From: Aquila chrysaetos chrysaetos
Lineage: Eukaryota; Chordata; Aves; Accipitriformes; Accipitridae
NCBI RefSeq assembly: GCF_900496995.4
Contig: NC_044019.1
Location: forward strand, 4,995,501 to 5,059,500
DNA length: 64,000 nucleotides
Direction of reading: 5' to 3'
The notes beneath the pieces were generated by a model, which worked only from the letters and a program-made list of their open reading frames with translations, had not been told where the DNA came from and made no database searches. Positions 30,771 to 43,195 of the stretch are shown piece by piece (position 1 is the stretch's first letter; every line of letters starts with the position of its first letter). Made by a program: the position numbers and the translations under genes.

Positions 30771-33640
30771 GTGAGGGCGGGCGGCCCGGGGGAGCCCCGC
30801 CGGGGGGTGGCCAGGCCAGGCTAGGCCCGGCCCGGCCCGGCTTGGCTCGGCTCGGCTCCGCTCCTTTCCCCGACGGCAGCGCTCCAGGTGGTGGTGGTGG
30901 GGGGGGACGGTGTGTGAGCGAGGGGCTGTGAGGGGCGAGAGGGGCCTGTGTGGGGGTGTCGGGGGGGGCTGGTGTGGGGTGAGGGTTGGGGGGGTCAGTG
31001 AGGGGAAGCCGGGGACGGGCGACGGGGTGGAGGGGGGCGAAGGGTCACTTCGGGCCGTGCTCTGCCCGGCTGGCCCGGCGGGGACCCCCGGGGCTCCCCA
31101 GAGGCTCTGCCCGCTGGGCTGGCTCTGCGGGCCGGGCCGGGCCGGGCCGGGGGCTTCCTCAGCCGGGAAACTCATCCGAGAGCCGGCTCATAGTCCAAAC
31201 TCAGGCTTTAAACCTGCTTTAAAAGCAAACAAGCGGCAAGCGCGCCGGCCGGAGCTCCAATTCCTGTGCGGTGCTGTCCTCTGAAGGGCTTGGGCTGTGA
31301 CTAAAAGTAAAACCTGGTTTTTCATCGGTGTTGCCGTCCTGTTGCATTCTGTGAGAGCGCTTTCACCTTCCTTTAAGTTCTTTAGCTGAGGCAGCCCCTT
31401 TGGTATTTCTTTGTTTGATCTGTTCTCTCTTAATGTTGGCTGAAATTTGAAACGTCCCTGCTGTGCTTTCTCGTTTAATTGTTCTTTCCTTCTGTTTGCG
31501 TGCAGATGAATTATTTACCTCTTTGCCTTGCACTGGGTTGTGTTTGTCCAGGTGAAGGTAGGTGAGGGCTTGGTGCCCCTCTCTGGGGCTGGAGGTACTG
31601 GAAAAAAATGAGTGTGATGTGAGAAGGTGCTTAATCGAGGCTGAAATGAAGTAAAAAGCCCCTCTTCTCAAACATTAGGATGTTTAACTGTTGCTTCCAC
31701 AAGCCTAGGAGGGGAAGTGGGAATGCTTCTGATTGCTCCTCCAATGTGTAAAGAAACCTTGAATTGTATAGGAGTGTGTTTTAAACTTGACGCTGGCCTT
31801 TGAAAAATATGAATGTCAGCAAGTCCTAGGCAGAATGGGGTTTACTCGCAAAGGAAGGGGAATGATGAAGTTTTCTGTGGTCCATGCTTGGTGGGTAAAA
31901 GATTGGTTCAGCTGAATTAGCTTGATGTGCTAGTGTTGTAGAAGTTGCATGGGAGTGTAATTAAATTCTTCTGCCTGCTGTGATTTCAGTATAAATGCCT
32001 GTTGCTCTTCAAACATACCCTTTGAATTAATCCAAATTACTTTTAAGAGTAGGCAAGACCTAAAATTGTAACTTTATGTAGTTTAAATTCCTTTTCAAAT
32101 GACAGTGCAAAAAAGGGGGAAATACAGCCAAAATGAGGCCACTTATGAGGGAACCTGGCTGGCACACGGTTATGCCAATTGAAGTTACTTCCTTGGATGG
32201 TGATGGTAACAACCCCCTTTTCCCATTCAGAGTAGGTTTAAACTTGTTCATCCCAACAGTGCTGGAAATGACTGCGCTGGTCTGTCCTAAATTAGTGTGG
32301 TTTGAAGTGTGTCACCTTGTACTTTCACAGGGCTGGCTTTGTTATCAGATAGTGTCTCAAAGGGTGTTTTTGTAAGGAACGTTTCCTTTCTGGACTACCA
32401 AGAAATGGCTGGATGAGCTGTATCTGAGGCACAGAGCATCCTCAAGTCCTGGAAGATGGGGAGGGGGAGTCCTGTTGGGAGTACGGGGCAGTGCAGAGAG
32501 GCTGCCACAAACAAGGGGAATGTGATTGCATCCTTGTTTTCATGCCGCTGGATCAGTAATCTGTGATTATACAGCCTTCTACTTCATTCAGTCACTGGTT
32601 AATTTGATTTCCAGTTTAATTTGATGACAGTTTTGAGAGCCAAATCACTTGTATTTAAACAAATGGCTTCTATTTTGATCAAATTTCATTGTGTTTGGCA
32701 TGTGTTGGGTCATTATATGTATTAAAAATCGCTGACACTGCAGTTCTTGCAGGTCTGTTAGTTGGTGATGAATATTCAGTTACGAGCTATACAAAACCTG
32801 TGTCTGGCGGGGAGCGGGGGGGAGGGCTTAAAGCAAAACCCACGCAATGATGGAAGTTGCACTGATACTAGTTTTTTGTCGCTGTTCTAAGAGATGCCGT
32901 GCATGAAGCAAGTTGCAGATATCCTTGGGGTAATCTGGGTCATCTCAAAACATGTTCATTTTTCAGGCAAAACCAGAACTTTGGGCTACAGGGAGTGCAA
33001 GGAAGCTGGTACAGCTGTTGGGGGCAAAGATGTCATCTTGTTCCTGCTTCCATTAAAGGTGGGAGTGGAGCGTGCATAGTGAAGAGATGCTTCATGTCAT
33101 TCAGAATTGGTTCCCTAATTTTGTTTAGTTGGGATTTTCTGCGTACAAATGCTGTGTGGGTTTTTTGTGAGTGTGAGAATGCTTTTTTTGCTGGCGGGTT
33201 TGGAGCCCATGGAAAACTAATGGATGTGCAACTGCGGCAGCGTTAAGCCTCGGCTTTGTGTCGAGGGGAAAAAAGCCCTTTCAGAGATCTATTTTTATCA
33301 TTTAATTAGTAGCTCTTGCTGACTTGTCAATGCTGCGGTGATAACTATTTCCAGTTCTTTTCTGCGCAGTGGGGTCACGCATTAGTCAGGCAGTGAATGC
33401 ACCAGCCAGCAGTCATACCCTTGGCTGGCTCTGGCTGGGGGTTTTTAACTCCTTCCAAACTGTGCCCCCAAATCCAAGGGCAGATTCTGGGTGAGGAGTC
33501 AGCATATAGATACACAGAATTTTGGGAATCTTCAGCTGTGGCTCTCAAAGTGCTTTCCAAATGGTGTCTGTCCTTAATTTTTCTCTGCCCCGGAGGACCT
33601 TTTGTATCTCATGAGGATCTGAGGTGTGGAGGTTGGTGTG
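30771..33640 (+). other. Start of a long intron; CpG island tail then AT-rich DNA
   Basis: GC-rich to about 31,170, then the composition shifts within a few hundred bases to AT-rich. One exon-like segment (31,506-31,551) is listed separately. No other exon is supportable. Confidence 0.5.
31506..31551 (+). other. Exon-like segment with start codon (candidate)
   Basis: 46 bp between an excellent acceptor (GTTCTTTCCTTCTGTTTGCG then TGCAG) and an AG-less but acceptable donor CCAG|GTGAAG. It begins exactly with ATG and stays open (MNYLPLCLALGCVC). Too short to identify; could be an alternative or cryptic exon. Confidence 0.25.
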
Positions 33641-33644
33641 ATTT

Positions 33645-33790
33645 GCTGATGGCAGGGTGACAGGCTTGGGATCGTAGGTAAAAGACTGCAGATTTCCTGA
33701 TTCTGCCTCTTATCTGCTGGTTTTGAGTGACTCAGATCAACCTTTCAGGGCTGGAAGGTGACCATGCAAAACCTCTAGCAATGACTAATT
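33645..33790. repeat. MIR-like SINE remnant
   Basis: The order of phrases (ATTCTGCCTCTTATCTGCTG, then GAGTGACTCAGATCAACC) parallels the MIR core (ctctgccacttactagctgtgtgaccttgggcaa). Heavily decayed and judged by eye. Confidence 0.35.
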
Positions 33791-36700
33791 ATGCATTGGT
33801 ATTTATGCTCCTTGCAAATGAGGAAGTGCTGTTTTCCTGATTTCTAAATGAAGCCCTTAATCTATAGATACTGTTCTTGTGTTGCTCGTTCTAGTGCTTG
33901 TGGTGTCGACTTGTTTTTGATTATCAGCTGTGCTGTGATACGGAGGTGAGAGGCAGCTCTCTCCCCAGCTACAGCCTGGTTGTCACACTGTTTGAATTTC
34001 TTTGTTTACTGATGACTGTATGCTCTTTCCACGTTGCACTGGGGAAGAGATGGGGGAGGGAGGACTAATTATCTCCAGAGAGAGGCTTTTAATGCTATTA
34101 GTCGAAGGAACAGGCTTCATCTCCTAACTGAATGAATTGTGTGAAATAACATGAAGCACCGGTGGCAAAGATAGGAAAATTGAGAGCAGTCCAAATGATT
34201 TCTCTCTGCTGAATCCTGGAAATAGATAATTTTTTTTTTTTCCTCCCAAGCCGTTGGCTAGCTGCAGCAATCGTAGGAGGGGGGAATGGGTAAACAGATT
34301 GTTAACTTTTTTCTTTTGTGTTTGTGCTTTTGGCATGCTGATTACAAAACACGGTTAAGAACTGCTTACCTACCAGCTGCACAGCTAAGTTCAGAAGTCG
34401 TGATGGGCAATGCATTATCACGAACTAATTAACCATGTCTGCTGAATGTCATGGGGCAAAATAAGGTGCATACTGATGAGGTCGGTTTGTGCAAGTCTGG
34501 CACTTCTCTAGCTCCTGCACTAAGCTCCTAGGCTACTCCAGCTGCATGCCTTTTGAAACAGATTTGGTAAAGATCATTGCACTTCGGTGAAGCCTCATGG
34601 CGCTGAAACTAGAGGGTTTGAACCTTTTCATTTTGCCAGCTCCAGAAAGCTTCTGCTACAAGGATGAACCTCTTTGCAGACAAGTGAGGTACTGGCAGCT
34701 GGGTTTTCCTTTAGTTAGCCAATCCACAAAAGTGAACCCCTAATTAGAGCTGTGTTGCTGTAGATTAGATTTCGTTGTCTAAAATCCATCAAGATTAATC
34801 CCCACCATTCATTTTAAACTGGAGGCAGCCCCTTTTGGGCTTCCTTCATTGCCTTACACTTGTCTGCGGGAGAGCTGAATCTCTCTGAATGTGCCTGCTT
34901 TTCTCCCCTAAAGACAGTTAGATTTTAAGGGTGCAAGCAAGAAAAATTTGGCCTGAGTCCTACTGAGAAGCCTTGATTTGCAAACTTAGATCAAAGTGTG
35001 AGAGGCACTGTCTTGTTTGGTGTCTGCACAGTGTTCAGCAGCCGGGCATGCTCAGGGCTCTCTCTTGGTGTTACAAACACCATGTTGCAGAGGGTGTCTT
35101 AGCAAAAAAAGAGGTTATTGCTAAACGTGGCTTTCAGGTAGGGGCTTAGGATTGCAGGCCATGTCTCAGTGGGTTTGCAGAGACTGTGCTCGTGGAGGTG
35201 AAGTTTCCAGAGGTGCTTATGGACAGGGGAAAAGCCAAAGGTCATTGCCTTTAGAGAATTTGAGCTTTGAACAAAGCATGTAACTGTCTAAGCCAGTTAA
35301 GGGGACTTTGGCATTTCTGTACTCGCATGCTTTTGAAGGTTGTGTTCTGTTGTCTAATTCTTCTCTCCTACTTAAAGTCAAATCAGTAATGTTTATGCCA
35401 CTGACTAAATTCACTGGTATAGGTCTGGGGTAATCGGCTGTTCTAGCAGGGCCTGCTGGAAGTGTGATTTCAATCAATATCATTTCTGCCTTGGCAAGAG
35501 CTCCCCTGCAGATGCGTAAAAGTGCTGCTGGTGGTATGTTATTGATTACTCTCATCTCCAGAGCTGTCTAAAAGTTTTTGCTGGTTTGGTGTGCTGCCAA
35601 GATCCGGAGGAAGCAGGTTTGCAGGTACAGCTATTACCAGCAAGCCTTTGTATCCTAGTGCAGAAGAGACTTCAGTGGGTTTACACAGGGATAGAAGCAG
35701 GGTTAAGAGGGTTTGGACTGGTCTTTGCTGGCTGAACAGGCTGCCTCGGGTTCTGTGGGCATGCATTTTTTTTTTAAAGCTCTTCTGCTGCAATGTTGAC
35801 AGTGGAAATCTGGATGGACCTACAGAATTTCAGTTACTGATCTGTGCTCCTGTATGGAGTGACCTTGTGCTGCCTAGGTTATCTTTATCGCTGGGACCTA
35901 GAAGTAGAAGCATAATAATTACTGAAATAAATGATAGGCTGTCTGATTTGTGCTAGCAAGGGTGGTGGTCTTATTGTTGGGGATAGTAAGTCTAGTCTGT
36001 TGCAAACCAGGTGTAATTTACTGCTAGGTGGGAAATGGCAGAAGTAGGAAAAGGGCTGTTAAGTCCATTTGGGTTTGTTCCCCTGTAAATGGTGTTTGCG
36101 TGATGCTGAGAGACAGAACAAATAATTAGAAGCAAAGTCTTTTTCACTTACATTTTTTGATTAGTAGCAGGCGAGAAGTGGCATGTACCCTGTAGAGTCA
36201 CTGAAGCTTCATTTACATTGTGCTGAGAGTTAAATTAGTGCTTATATCCTGCTCCTAACTTGATCTGTATCCTGTTCCTCCTGGCTGTGGATCAGGGCCA
36301 GAGGTGAGCAAGGTCAAAGAATTTTTCATCTTGTACTTCCAAATCAATTTTTAACATACAGGCCCACAATTATTGACAGAAAAAACTGAGATTGCAGGCA
36401 TGCTTAAACACGATTTCTCTTGGCTCAGCTGTGCCTTTTTAGAGTAATATCAGCCTTTGGGTGGAATTGTCAAATGAGTGCTGTCAAGGCTCTCTTGGCT
36501 TGTGCTATCTTACGGCAGTTTTGAAATTAGCTATGGCTTTAGGCCATCTGGCTTTTCTGTTACCTGTTCAGAACAAAGTGAAGACAGTTAATAGAGGGCC
36601 AGCACTGGCAGAGTGAGGAAACTTGAGGAAAATTCATACCTGCTAACTCAACCTGACACCTAACATTACAAGAAGTGGGGTTTTTGCTGTTGTTATTGTT

Positions 36701-37290
36701 CTGTTTCACTTGTCTTATAAATACTGGATTTTTTTTTTTTTTTTTCTGAATAAGAAGATAAATAGGGTTTGCAGGGGGGGAAGTTACTGGGCTGGAAAAC
36801 TTGGCTCATGCATGGGCTGCTCAGTTGCTGTTGCTGATACCTGAGTTCAGGCTGGCTCCTTCTGTATCTTACCCAGTGAGGCTGTTACTTGGGAGCATTA
36901 AGAAAGTATCCAGCTTCTCTGGGGGATGTTGGTGGGCTTACACAGAATGCATCTGGTGGAAATAAATAAGGGAGTTTTCAGGATTAATTTATTAAGCAGG
37001 CTTTCTGAGGTGTCTTGAACACATTGCAGTGTATGCAGTCCGGTCACCAGCATTAGGCATGCAGAAACCTGTGTGAACACATCGGGCTTGGAAAGTAGAA
37101 TGAGAGAGTGCTGCGAGACTGCTGGATCTCCAAAATCAGTTTGACACTAGTGATTACATTAATCAGTACTATTTCTCATCTGCTTTTAGCTTCAAAACGA
37201 AGCCTTCAATCTGTATTCTAATGACTGGGTTCTGTCTACCTATCAACTAGACTGAGTACAGGGAAAATAAGGATGCTTGGGTGGACAGGC
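33791..37290. other. Intronic AT-rich DNA, no feature recognised
   Basis: No supportable exon, RNA gene or repeat family. A T17 run lies at 36,729-36,745. Confidence 0.6.
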
Positions 37291-37294
37291 CTAA

Positions 37295-37405
37295 TTTAGC
37301 TTCCAGCTGTGTTGCTGCCATGCTGTTTGATGTCAGGCAAGTCACTTTTTCCTGTACCTGTTTCATCCTCCTGTCTATCCTCTCTAAGATTACGTGTACT
37401 TAGTG
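37295..37405 (+). repeat. MIR-like SINE remnant
   Basis: TTCCAGCTGTGTTGC...GATGTCAGGCAAGTCACTTTTTCCTGTACCTGTTTCATCCTC closely follows the MIR phrase (ctagctgtgtgaccttgggcaagtcacttaacctctctgtgcctcagtttcctc) in order and spacing. Confidence 0.6.
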
Positions 37406-39320
37406 AGGGCGTAGTCATCCTTGTGTTTATAGCTAGAGGGACATATTAATGCATCTCGGCCCTAAGGGCCGTAATTAGCAGCCAGGTTATACTGGTCTGG
37501 GTCCCATCATACTACGTGTGGTACGGTGTGTAGATGGGGCCTTTAGTAAATAGAATATGAATAACAGGAGGAAGCATTTGTCTGAGTAGCAGGTATGTGT
37601 TGGGTAAGTCCGGCAATGCAGATGGGTATTGCTGCTGTGCTCTGGTTGAATCAGCAGTGTTCAAGTAGTTGTTTCTTAATGTGTACCATGTCCTATATTT
37701 TGTGAATGTGTAATTTGAAGTTTCAGCTCTGCATTTTTTTTTTTAATTTGAATGTTTTTCCAGGTTTCACACTGGACTTTTCTGCCTGTGGATCTTGTTT
37801 TCTGTGTTAAGTTCCTTTGCAGGGGAGGATTTTTCAGAGCTTTCCTAGTGTAATAGGAACAAGTTTGCCTTGATTTTTTGGTAAATTACTGCTGCTCTTG
37901 GAAAGTGGTATTTATAAAGCTGCTGTGCTATATTTCAGTGTGGAAAGGGAGGCAGGGGGAGAAACTAGCAGAAATCTGTTTCTCCTTTAGTATGAAATTG
38001 TATAGGTGGTACTCTTGCATGGAGAGAGGAGCAGTCCTTGCATAAACACTGGATATATTAACATTTCTAACTAGTAAATTTATGGATAATCTCTTCTTTT
38101 GGAGGATTTATTCTGATTTGAGAGCATTAGTCTCTGGGAAAATTAAACCTCTTTTAAATCCACTTTGTTCAGACTCTAGACTGGGGAACTGCTGGTAAGC
38201 CCTGCCATCTTCCTTCAGCTTTTCTGCGGGCTTGATTGGAAATGATGTGCAGAGAGACACAGCTGGTCCAGAGGCATCTGGGGTTTGGTTTTAGGTACTT
38301 TATCCAGTTGTGTCAAAATGGATTTGGAAACTGTTCGCTCTGTTCCTGTAATGAGTGCATGCAGCTTTGAGCATGGCCAAAAAAAAGCAAGCCCCTAAAC
38401 CAAACAACCCAAAAGGTAAGGAAGATTAAATGTTCATGAGAACTGTGAAGTGTCTTGGTAAAGCTGCTTGTCTGCATGATGCTGCAGTTACAAGATGCTG
38501 GGGGGGCTGTCTTCGGTGACTGAAATGCCAGTCTGCCTGCTAGTGCTGGATGCTTCCATGATTACCAAGGCATACCTCCATTTCATGTAGCTGATTCATG
38601 GCCCTGTGTATTTAATCATAGTTTCTATAGCAGTTAAATCTTTAACGAGAGGGTGGAGTTCACTTTCAGTTCATTGCAGGTTTTTCGTGAATATTATGGC
38701 CAATTCATTAATGTGTTCTGCTGATCAGAGTAATTTTTATAGGGGACTAATGTTGAAGGATATTCTGTGTTTGTGGTGCATGTAATGAGTACTGAAACAA
38801 CTCTAGCTTTTTTAATAATTGGCATGAGCATTTCTTTAGGTTTGTTTGTACCGTGCTGTGTGGCTGCATTGCTAAGTAAACGCAAAGAGTAGATTTCCTT
38901 ACGTTGGTGCAAGATGTTTAGCTTACTACCTTTTGATTATCAGTTAAGATCGTAGAACTACCTGATCATATATGGGCGGACTACGGTGAGTCCTCCTGTG
39001 CTCTCCACAAATCGTTCCCTCGGGGCTTGACATTATCTGTTGGCTCCGTAAGTTATTGGGACACTCTTTACAACTGCAGTTTAGTCCTGTCTTACTGAAA
39101 GCTCAAATTCTTAGGTATTTCCAAGGTGACTTTGCTGCAGGAAGCTGTTCGAGCCTTCATTCTTAACACCAGTAGCAAGGGTTTTGATTTGCATAATCAA
39201 GATAATGTGGTGGATAGTGTTTCTTTGTGTTTTTAAAGCCATGTGTTGTCTTGCTGTCGTGTCCTATAAAAATATGGTGCATTCTTGAACCTAGAGCACA
39301 GCATTGATCCTGGAGAAGTG
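37406..39320. other. Intronic AT-rich DNA, no feature recognised
   Basis: Short open frames only, with no splice-bounded exon. Nothing beyond simple A/T runs is seen. Confidence 0.6.
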
Positions 39321-39322
39321 CA

Positions 39323-41387
39323 TTAGCTAAATGGGTCCTCAGTGAGCAGCACTTCTGGGATGGATGACCATGCTGCTAATGAGCTGGGCTTCAACAAAGC
39401 CTCGTCTGAAGTTGGTATTAGCGGTTGCTTTTGGGAAGGCATGACGACTCGTGCTGTTGTTTGCCTGCGTCGATTGTCCACTCTGTTCATCCTTGCACCC
39501 CTTTTGAGCGTGAACGCTTTAAAAGCAAATAAAGCTTTCTCGTCCAAAATTCTGGTTCTGATATGGCACATGACGTGCTTGTGACAACGAGGGCGGTTGA
39601 AATAGGAATCTGTTGGGAATGGATTTGTATCTGCATTAAACAGGAGGAGAATGCGTCTGTTGCCAAGAGCCTGTCGAGGAGATGCTGGTTAAAAATCATT
39701 GTGCTTAGCTTACTGTGTGCAGGGTTTACCAGCAGCAGACTGACTTTTGCCTGTGTCCCCAAGATGAATCATGTTTGGGGTTAAACTGCTGTTCAAAAAC
39801 AGCCAGTAAAGCGGCTCAGTTCCATCAGTGATATGTTAGTGTCTCACCCTCCATGGTGATGAGCTCCTGTATTACTGTAGGTGTCCCTTCCACGCCTGTC
39901 CCTTGCAGTCGGAGATCAGAGAAGCTTTTCCTGTTACACAGAGACTTTGCAGGTGAAGTGGAGGTACTGGATTTATTTGCCTGTTCTGTTACAGCCTTGA
40001 AGGCAGAAACAGTTTTGTCCTTGCTTTCTGACTGTGGTAGCTGGGACATGAGATCTTCCAAACCTGCATTTGTGGAGCTTTCTTGCAGTTGCAGGCTTGA
40101 GTCTTAAATTTAGGGTCCCCACAGGCTCCGTCTTCAAAAAGAATTACTTGCTAGAAAGCTGTATTTCTGATGGCTGATGCTAACCGAGCTGAGCTGTCTT
40201 GCAATTGCTGTTTGACTGTGTTTGAAGTAGCCATTGTGGGGTGAAATATTTGCTGTCTTTTATCAGAGTGCTTGTCAAATAGTTTCATTCAGTGCACTCG
40301 GCTTTTTAACAGATGGGATAGATTTTTGTGAGCCTGGGCAACCACTGGAATTGTTTTGCAAGGTGAGACATTTCTGTTGTGATGGGCAGGAGAAATAATA
40401 ACGTTGTGTGATTCATAAGAGTGATGAGTCTTTGGTTTTGGATCGGTGAATTTTTTTTTTTTTTTTTTTTTAAGGATATTAGCATTTGTCTTCAAAGAAA
40501 TCTGAGTTGAAAGCCAAAAGTTAACAGAAACAGTTCCTGAGCACTGCTGATAGGATGGATCTTGTGGCTAGAGCTCCCAGTACGCTTGAGGGGACTGGAA
40601 GAATTGGTGCTTAGGCAATGTGAGCCACACAGCACCGCGCTCACAAATTCCTCCCCTTGTGCTCGGGGTGTGGAAAGGGAGGGTGGCACCGAGGGCAGTG
40701 CTGCGTGGGTGAATGAGGGCTCTGCCTGGGTGCAGGTCGCTGCCGTGCCGGCCGCAGCTTCTCCAGGGGCCTGGGAGCTATGGCGTAGCAGATCTGCTTC
40801 AGGTCTGCTGGGGTAATGATGAACCACACAGGGAATGCAGTCCTGTCAATAGCCAATGTTTCAAATGGAAGTGTACTGCAGATGGCCAGATTTCCTAAAT
40901 GGCTCATAGAGACTGCAAGTAGGGCAGAAGGGAAGGAGATTGCAGTCTCTGCTTGTTGTACTTGGTGTGCATTGGAAAGCGCTAAAGGAACGGCCTCTTG
41001 CACTGATTTTGCGTCTTGGCAGAGGCAGCAGCAAGTATCTGTTTGAATAATCGGCAGTGGCTCTCTGGTGGCCAGGTGCTCCATTTGCCTAGTGCAGCCG
41101 TGTTCCTGCTGAGAATTCAGGTCTAGCCTAAATACCTGCAGACTTGAGGGATTATGCTGTTGGGGGCAGGTCCTGCAGGAGTGAGCAAGGCAGAAGTTAG
41201 TCTCCCATTTCAGCATTTTATTGCTGGCTCTCAGGGCTATAGCTTCCTTTGCAAAGGGGTTATTTCCTTCCTGTAACATAGCATTGAATGGGAGGAGGGT
41301 GTGCAAGAAAGTGAAAATCTGTAGTTGTCTGTGGTGATGACTGAGCCATTGCATTTTAAAATTAGTCACAGTTACTATTGGGGACAT
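39323..41387 (-). other. Cluster of minus-strand open frames, unrecognised
   Basis: Three consecutive minus-strand frames stand out in an otherwise closed AT-rich intron: 39,323-39,571 (82 codons), 39,825-40,061 (78 codons, extending upstream to about 40,103) and 40,641-41,387 (248 codons). The middle one is Ser/Thr/Gln/Lys-rich with natural-looking composition (KAVTEQANKSSTSTSPAKSL) and meets a GAGG|GTGAGA donor-like sequence at about 39,847. No family is recognised and no acceptor is convincing. Options are a decayed retrocopy, exons of an antisense gene, or chance. Confidence 0.2.
40451..40471. repeat. Poly(T) tract, T21
   Basis: An uninterrupted T run followed by AAGGATATT. On the minus strand it is an A-tail lying inside the cluster of minus-strand open frames, but upstream of the 39-kb frames rather than after them. 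Confidence 0.9.
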
Positions 41388-43089
41388 CTGGGGCAGGTAA
41401 TATGTCAGCTAGATTGCAGGACCTGATCAGCCGGTTGAGAGAGACAGTCCCCAGAAGTCAGAGAGAGTGCATGTGTGTTTTAGCGGATTGCAAGTTTAAT
41501 TGGCCTACATGTGAGTTTGAGCTGTTTTTGTGGCTGGAGGATTGCTGATTTATGTTGTGATCCCTTAACAAAACAGTTCTTGTGGAGGCAGACTCTGCCA
41601 TTAGGCTTTGTGTCTCGGGCTGCTGCAGTACAAAGGCTTTGCTGGAAGTGGAGCGGGCTTTCTGTGCGTGCCTGTTGTGTCCATCTGTCTGCACTGGCTG
41701 AGGGAGAGCTGGAATTTGGAAATGCTTTTAATTGTACGGGGGAGCAGGTGGCTTTCCATTGCATGGGTTTACAATGAATTGTTTATTCCGGTGTAGATTG
41801 GGGTGGGGTTTTGTTGCTGTCTGTTGTTCCAAGAAAATGGGAGGAATGAGGGGCAGAAAGGGTGGAACTGGTTGGACTGGAATTCCAGGGTCATGCCTGG
41901 CCTTGGGTTATGAACAGCAAGGTCCTGCTCATTTCAAAACCTGGGGCTGGCAAATCCTGGTGCATTGGGATCTGTTGGTGTTTCAGGTTTTTGCTCCTAA
42001 GTGTATCGAGGGAGTTTAGTAATAGTTTTGTAGCAGAGATCTCAAATCATGTTATAAATATGAGTAAACAATCCTGTTTTATCATAATACTAGCTACTCG
42101 AGAGTATCTAGCATAGGCACTCACGGCTTGGGTGATCTAGCTGGCTCAAACAGCACGGAAGGGTAAGGATGGCACCTTTCCCTTGTGTTTGCTGTGGGAA
42201 AAGGAATAGAGGAGTGGGCAGGATCTGATGATTCATGTCAGATCTTTCAAGCCTGTTTGTGGTGCTGGGAAGCCTGACTTGATGCCTTCCTAACCCAATC
42301 TTATCCCTTTCTCTGTGACAGCAAGCTGTGCTCTCCAGTGTGAGACCCCTGTTTTGGGTTGCAGCTGTGTAAACACCTAAAACTGCTGTAGCTGCTGAAG
42401 AAGAGGTCCTGTGTATTCAATCCCTTCCCTTCTACTCAAACAACTGTTTGTGGGCCATGTGACAAACAAATTGAGGAACTGAATTGAATTAAAACCAGCT
42501 GTTTCTGCACCAGGCTGGTTTTGACTGGGGTCAGCTGCTCGGTGAGATTCCTGATGCCAGCAGAGAGGAGGGCAGCAGAGCTGCTCTGTGTGCTGTCAAG
42601 CGCCTGTGAAACTGTGGCTCGTTGTCTTCTGCATGGAGCTGTTTTGGGGTTCAAGTGCAGTTGCTGTGATCTGTGTTTGGTGGTTGTGCCTGCATGCCCT
42701 CACCTGGTGCTTGCTGCTGAATTGCTCCCTTGAGGAAGCTTTCAGGTTTAGTTGTTTATCCAGTTTCCTTTTCAGTTCAAACTAACCCAAAAGAGCTGTG
42801 AAGCTGCAGGCAGGGAAGAGCCTCACTGAGCTCTAAATGGTTAGGATGGCTTGTTACTGGGGGGCTTTTACTCAGTCCTGTTAATTTTTGTGGGAAGCCT
42901 GTTCTTTCCTTTGGCTCACACAGATGAATGCTTTCTCCTGACAAAAAGCTTATTTTATCCCAAATGCACTACTATGTTATATTTTTGCAAGACATCAGGG
43001 AAATTGGTGTGCTTTGGTTCTTACTGTGGCATGCTCTCTTTGCTGCAAATGCAGGTATGGGACATAGAGACCTCATTAGTTTGTGCTAT
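41388..43089. other. Intronic AT-rich DNA, no feature recognised
   Basis: No exon with good borders and no recognisable repeat family. The DNA is moderately TG-rich. Confidence 0.6.
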
Positions 43090-43195
43090 GGTAAAAGCCT
43101 ACTCAAAGCTTGACTCTGCAGCAATTTAATAATTATTATTAAATTTTATTTATTATTAAATTGCTGCAGAGTCAAGCTTTGAGTAGGCCTTTACC
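43090..43195. repeat. Near-perfect inverted repeat, 44-bp arms, 18-bp loop
   Basis: Left arm 43,090-43,133 and right arm 43,152-43,195 are reverse complements at 43 of 44 positions; the one mismatch is an A (43,096 region) against a C. The loop of 18 bp is all A/T. Flanks show no direct repeat or terminal motif, so it is not a typical transposon. RNA from either strand would fold into a long hairpin. Confidence 0.97.

Larger units (their letters stand above)
30560..31175. promoter_or_regulatory. CpG-island promoter of a downstream + strand gene
   Basis: Dense CpGs with three KLF/SP-type boxes (GGGGGCGTGTCC at about 30,591, GGAGGCGTGGCC at about 30,610, AGGGGCGTGGCC at about 30,634) and a ZNF143-type motif, followed by a splice donor at 30,771. 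No TATA box. By the human order SESN2-MED18-PHACTR4, with a long AT-rich intron following, it may be an upstream promoter of PHACTR4; no coding sequence proves this. Confidence 0.75.

Noticed and set aside
41860-41930. CR1 LINE 3' end
   Set aside because: A GGTTGGACTGG phrase is present, but the diagnostic ATTCTATGATTCTATG end and the rest of the CR1 tail are missing.
43090-43195. Classical pre-miRNA gene
   Set aside because: The duplex is longer and more perfect than usual vertebrate pre-miRNAs, with no bulges; kept as an inverted repeat instead.
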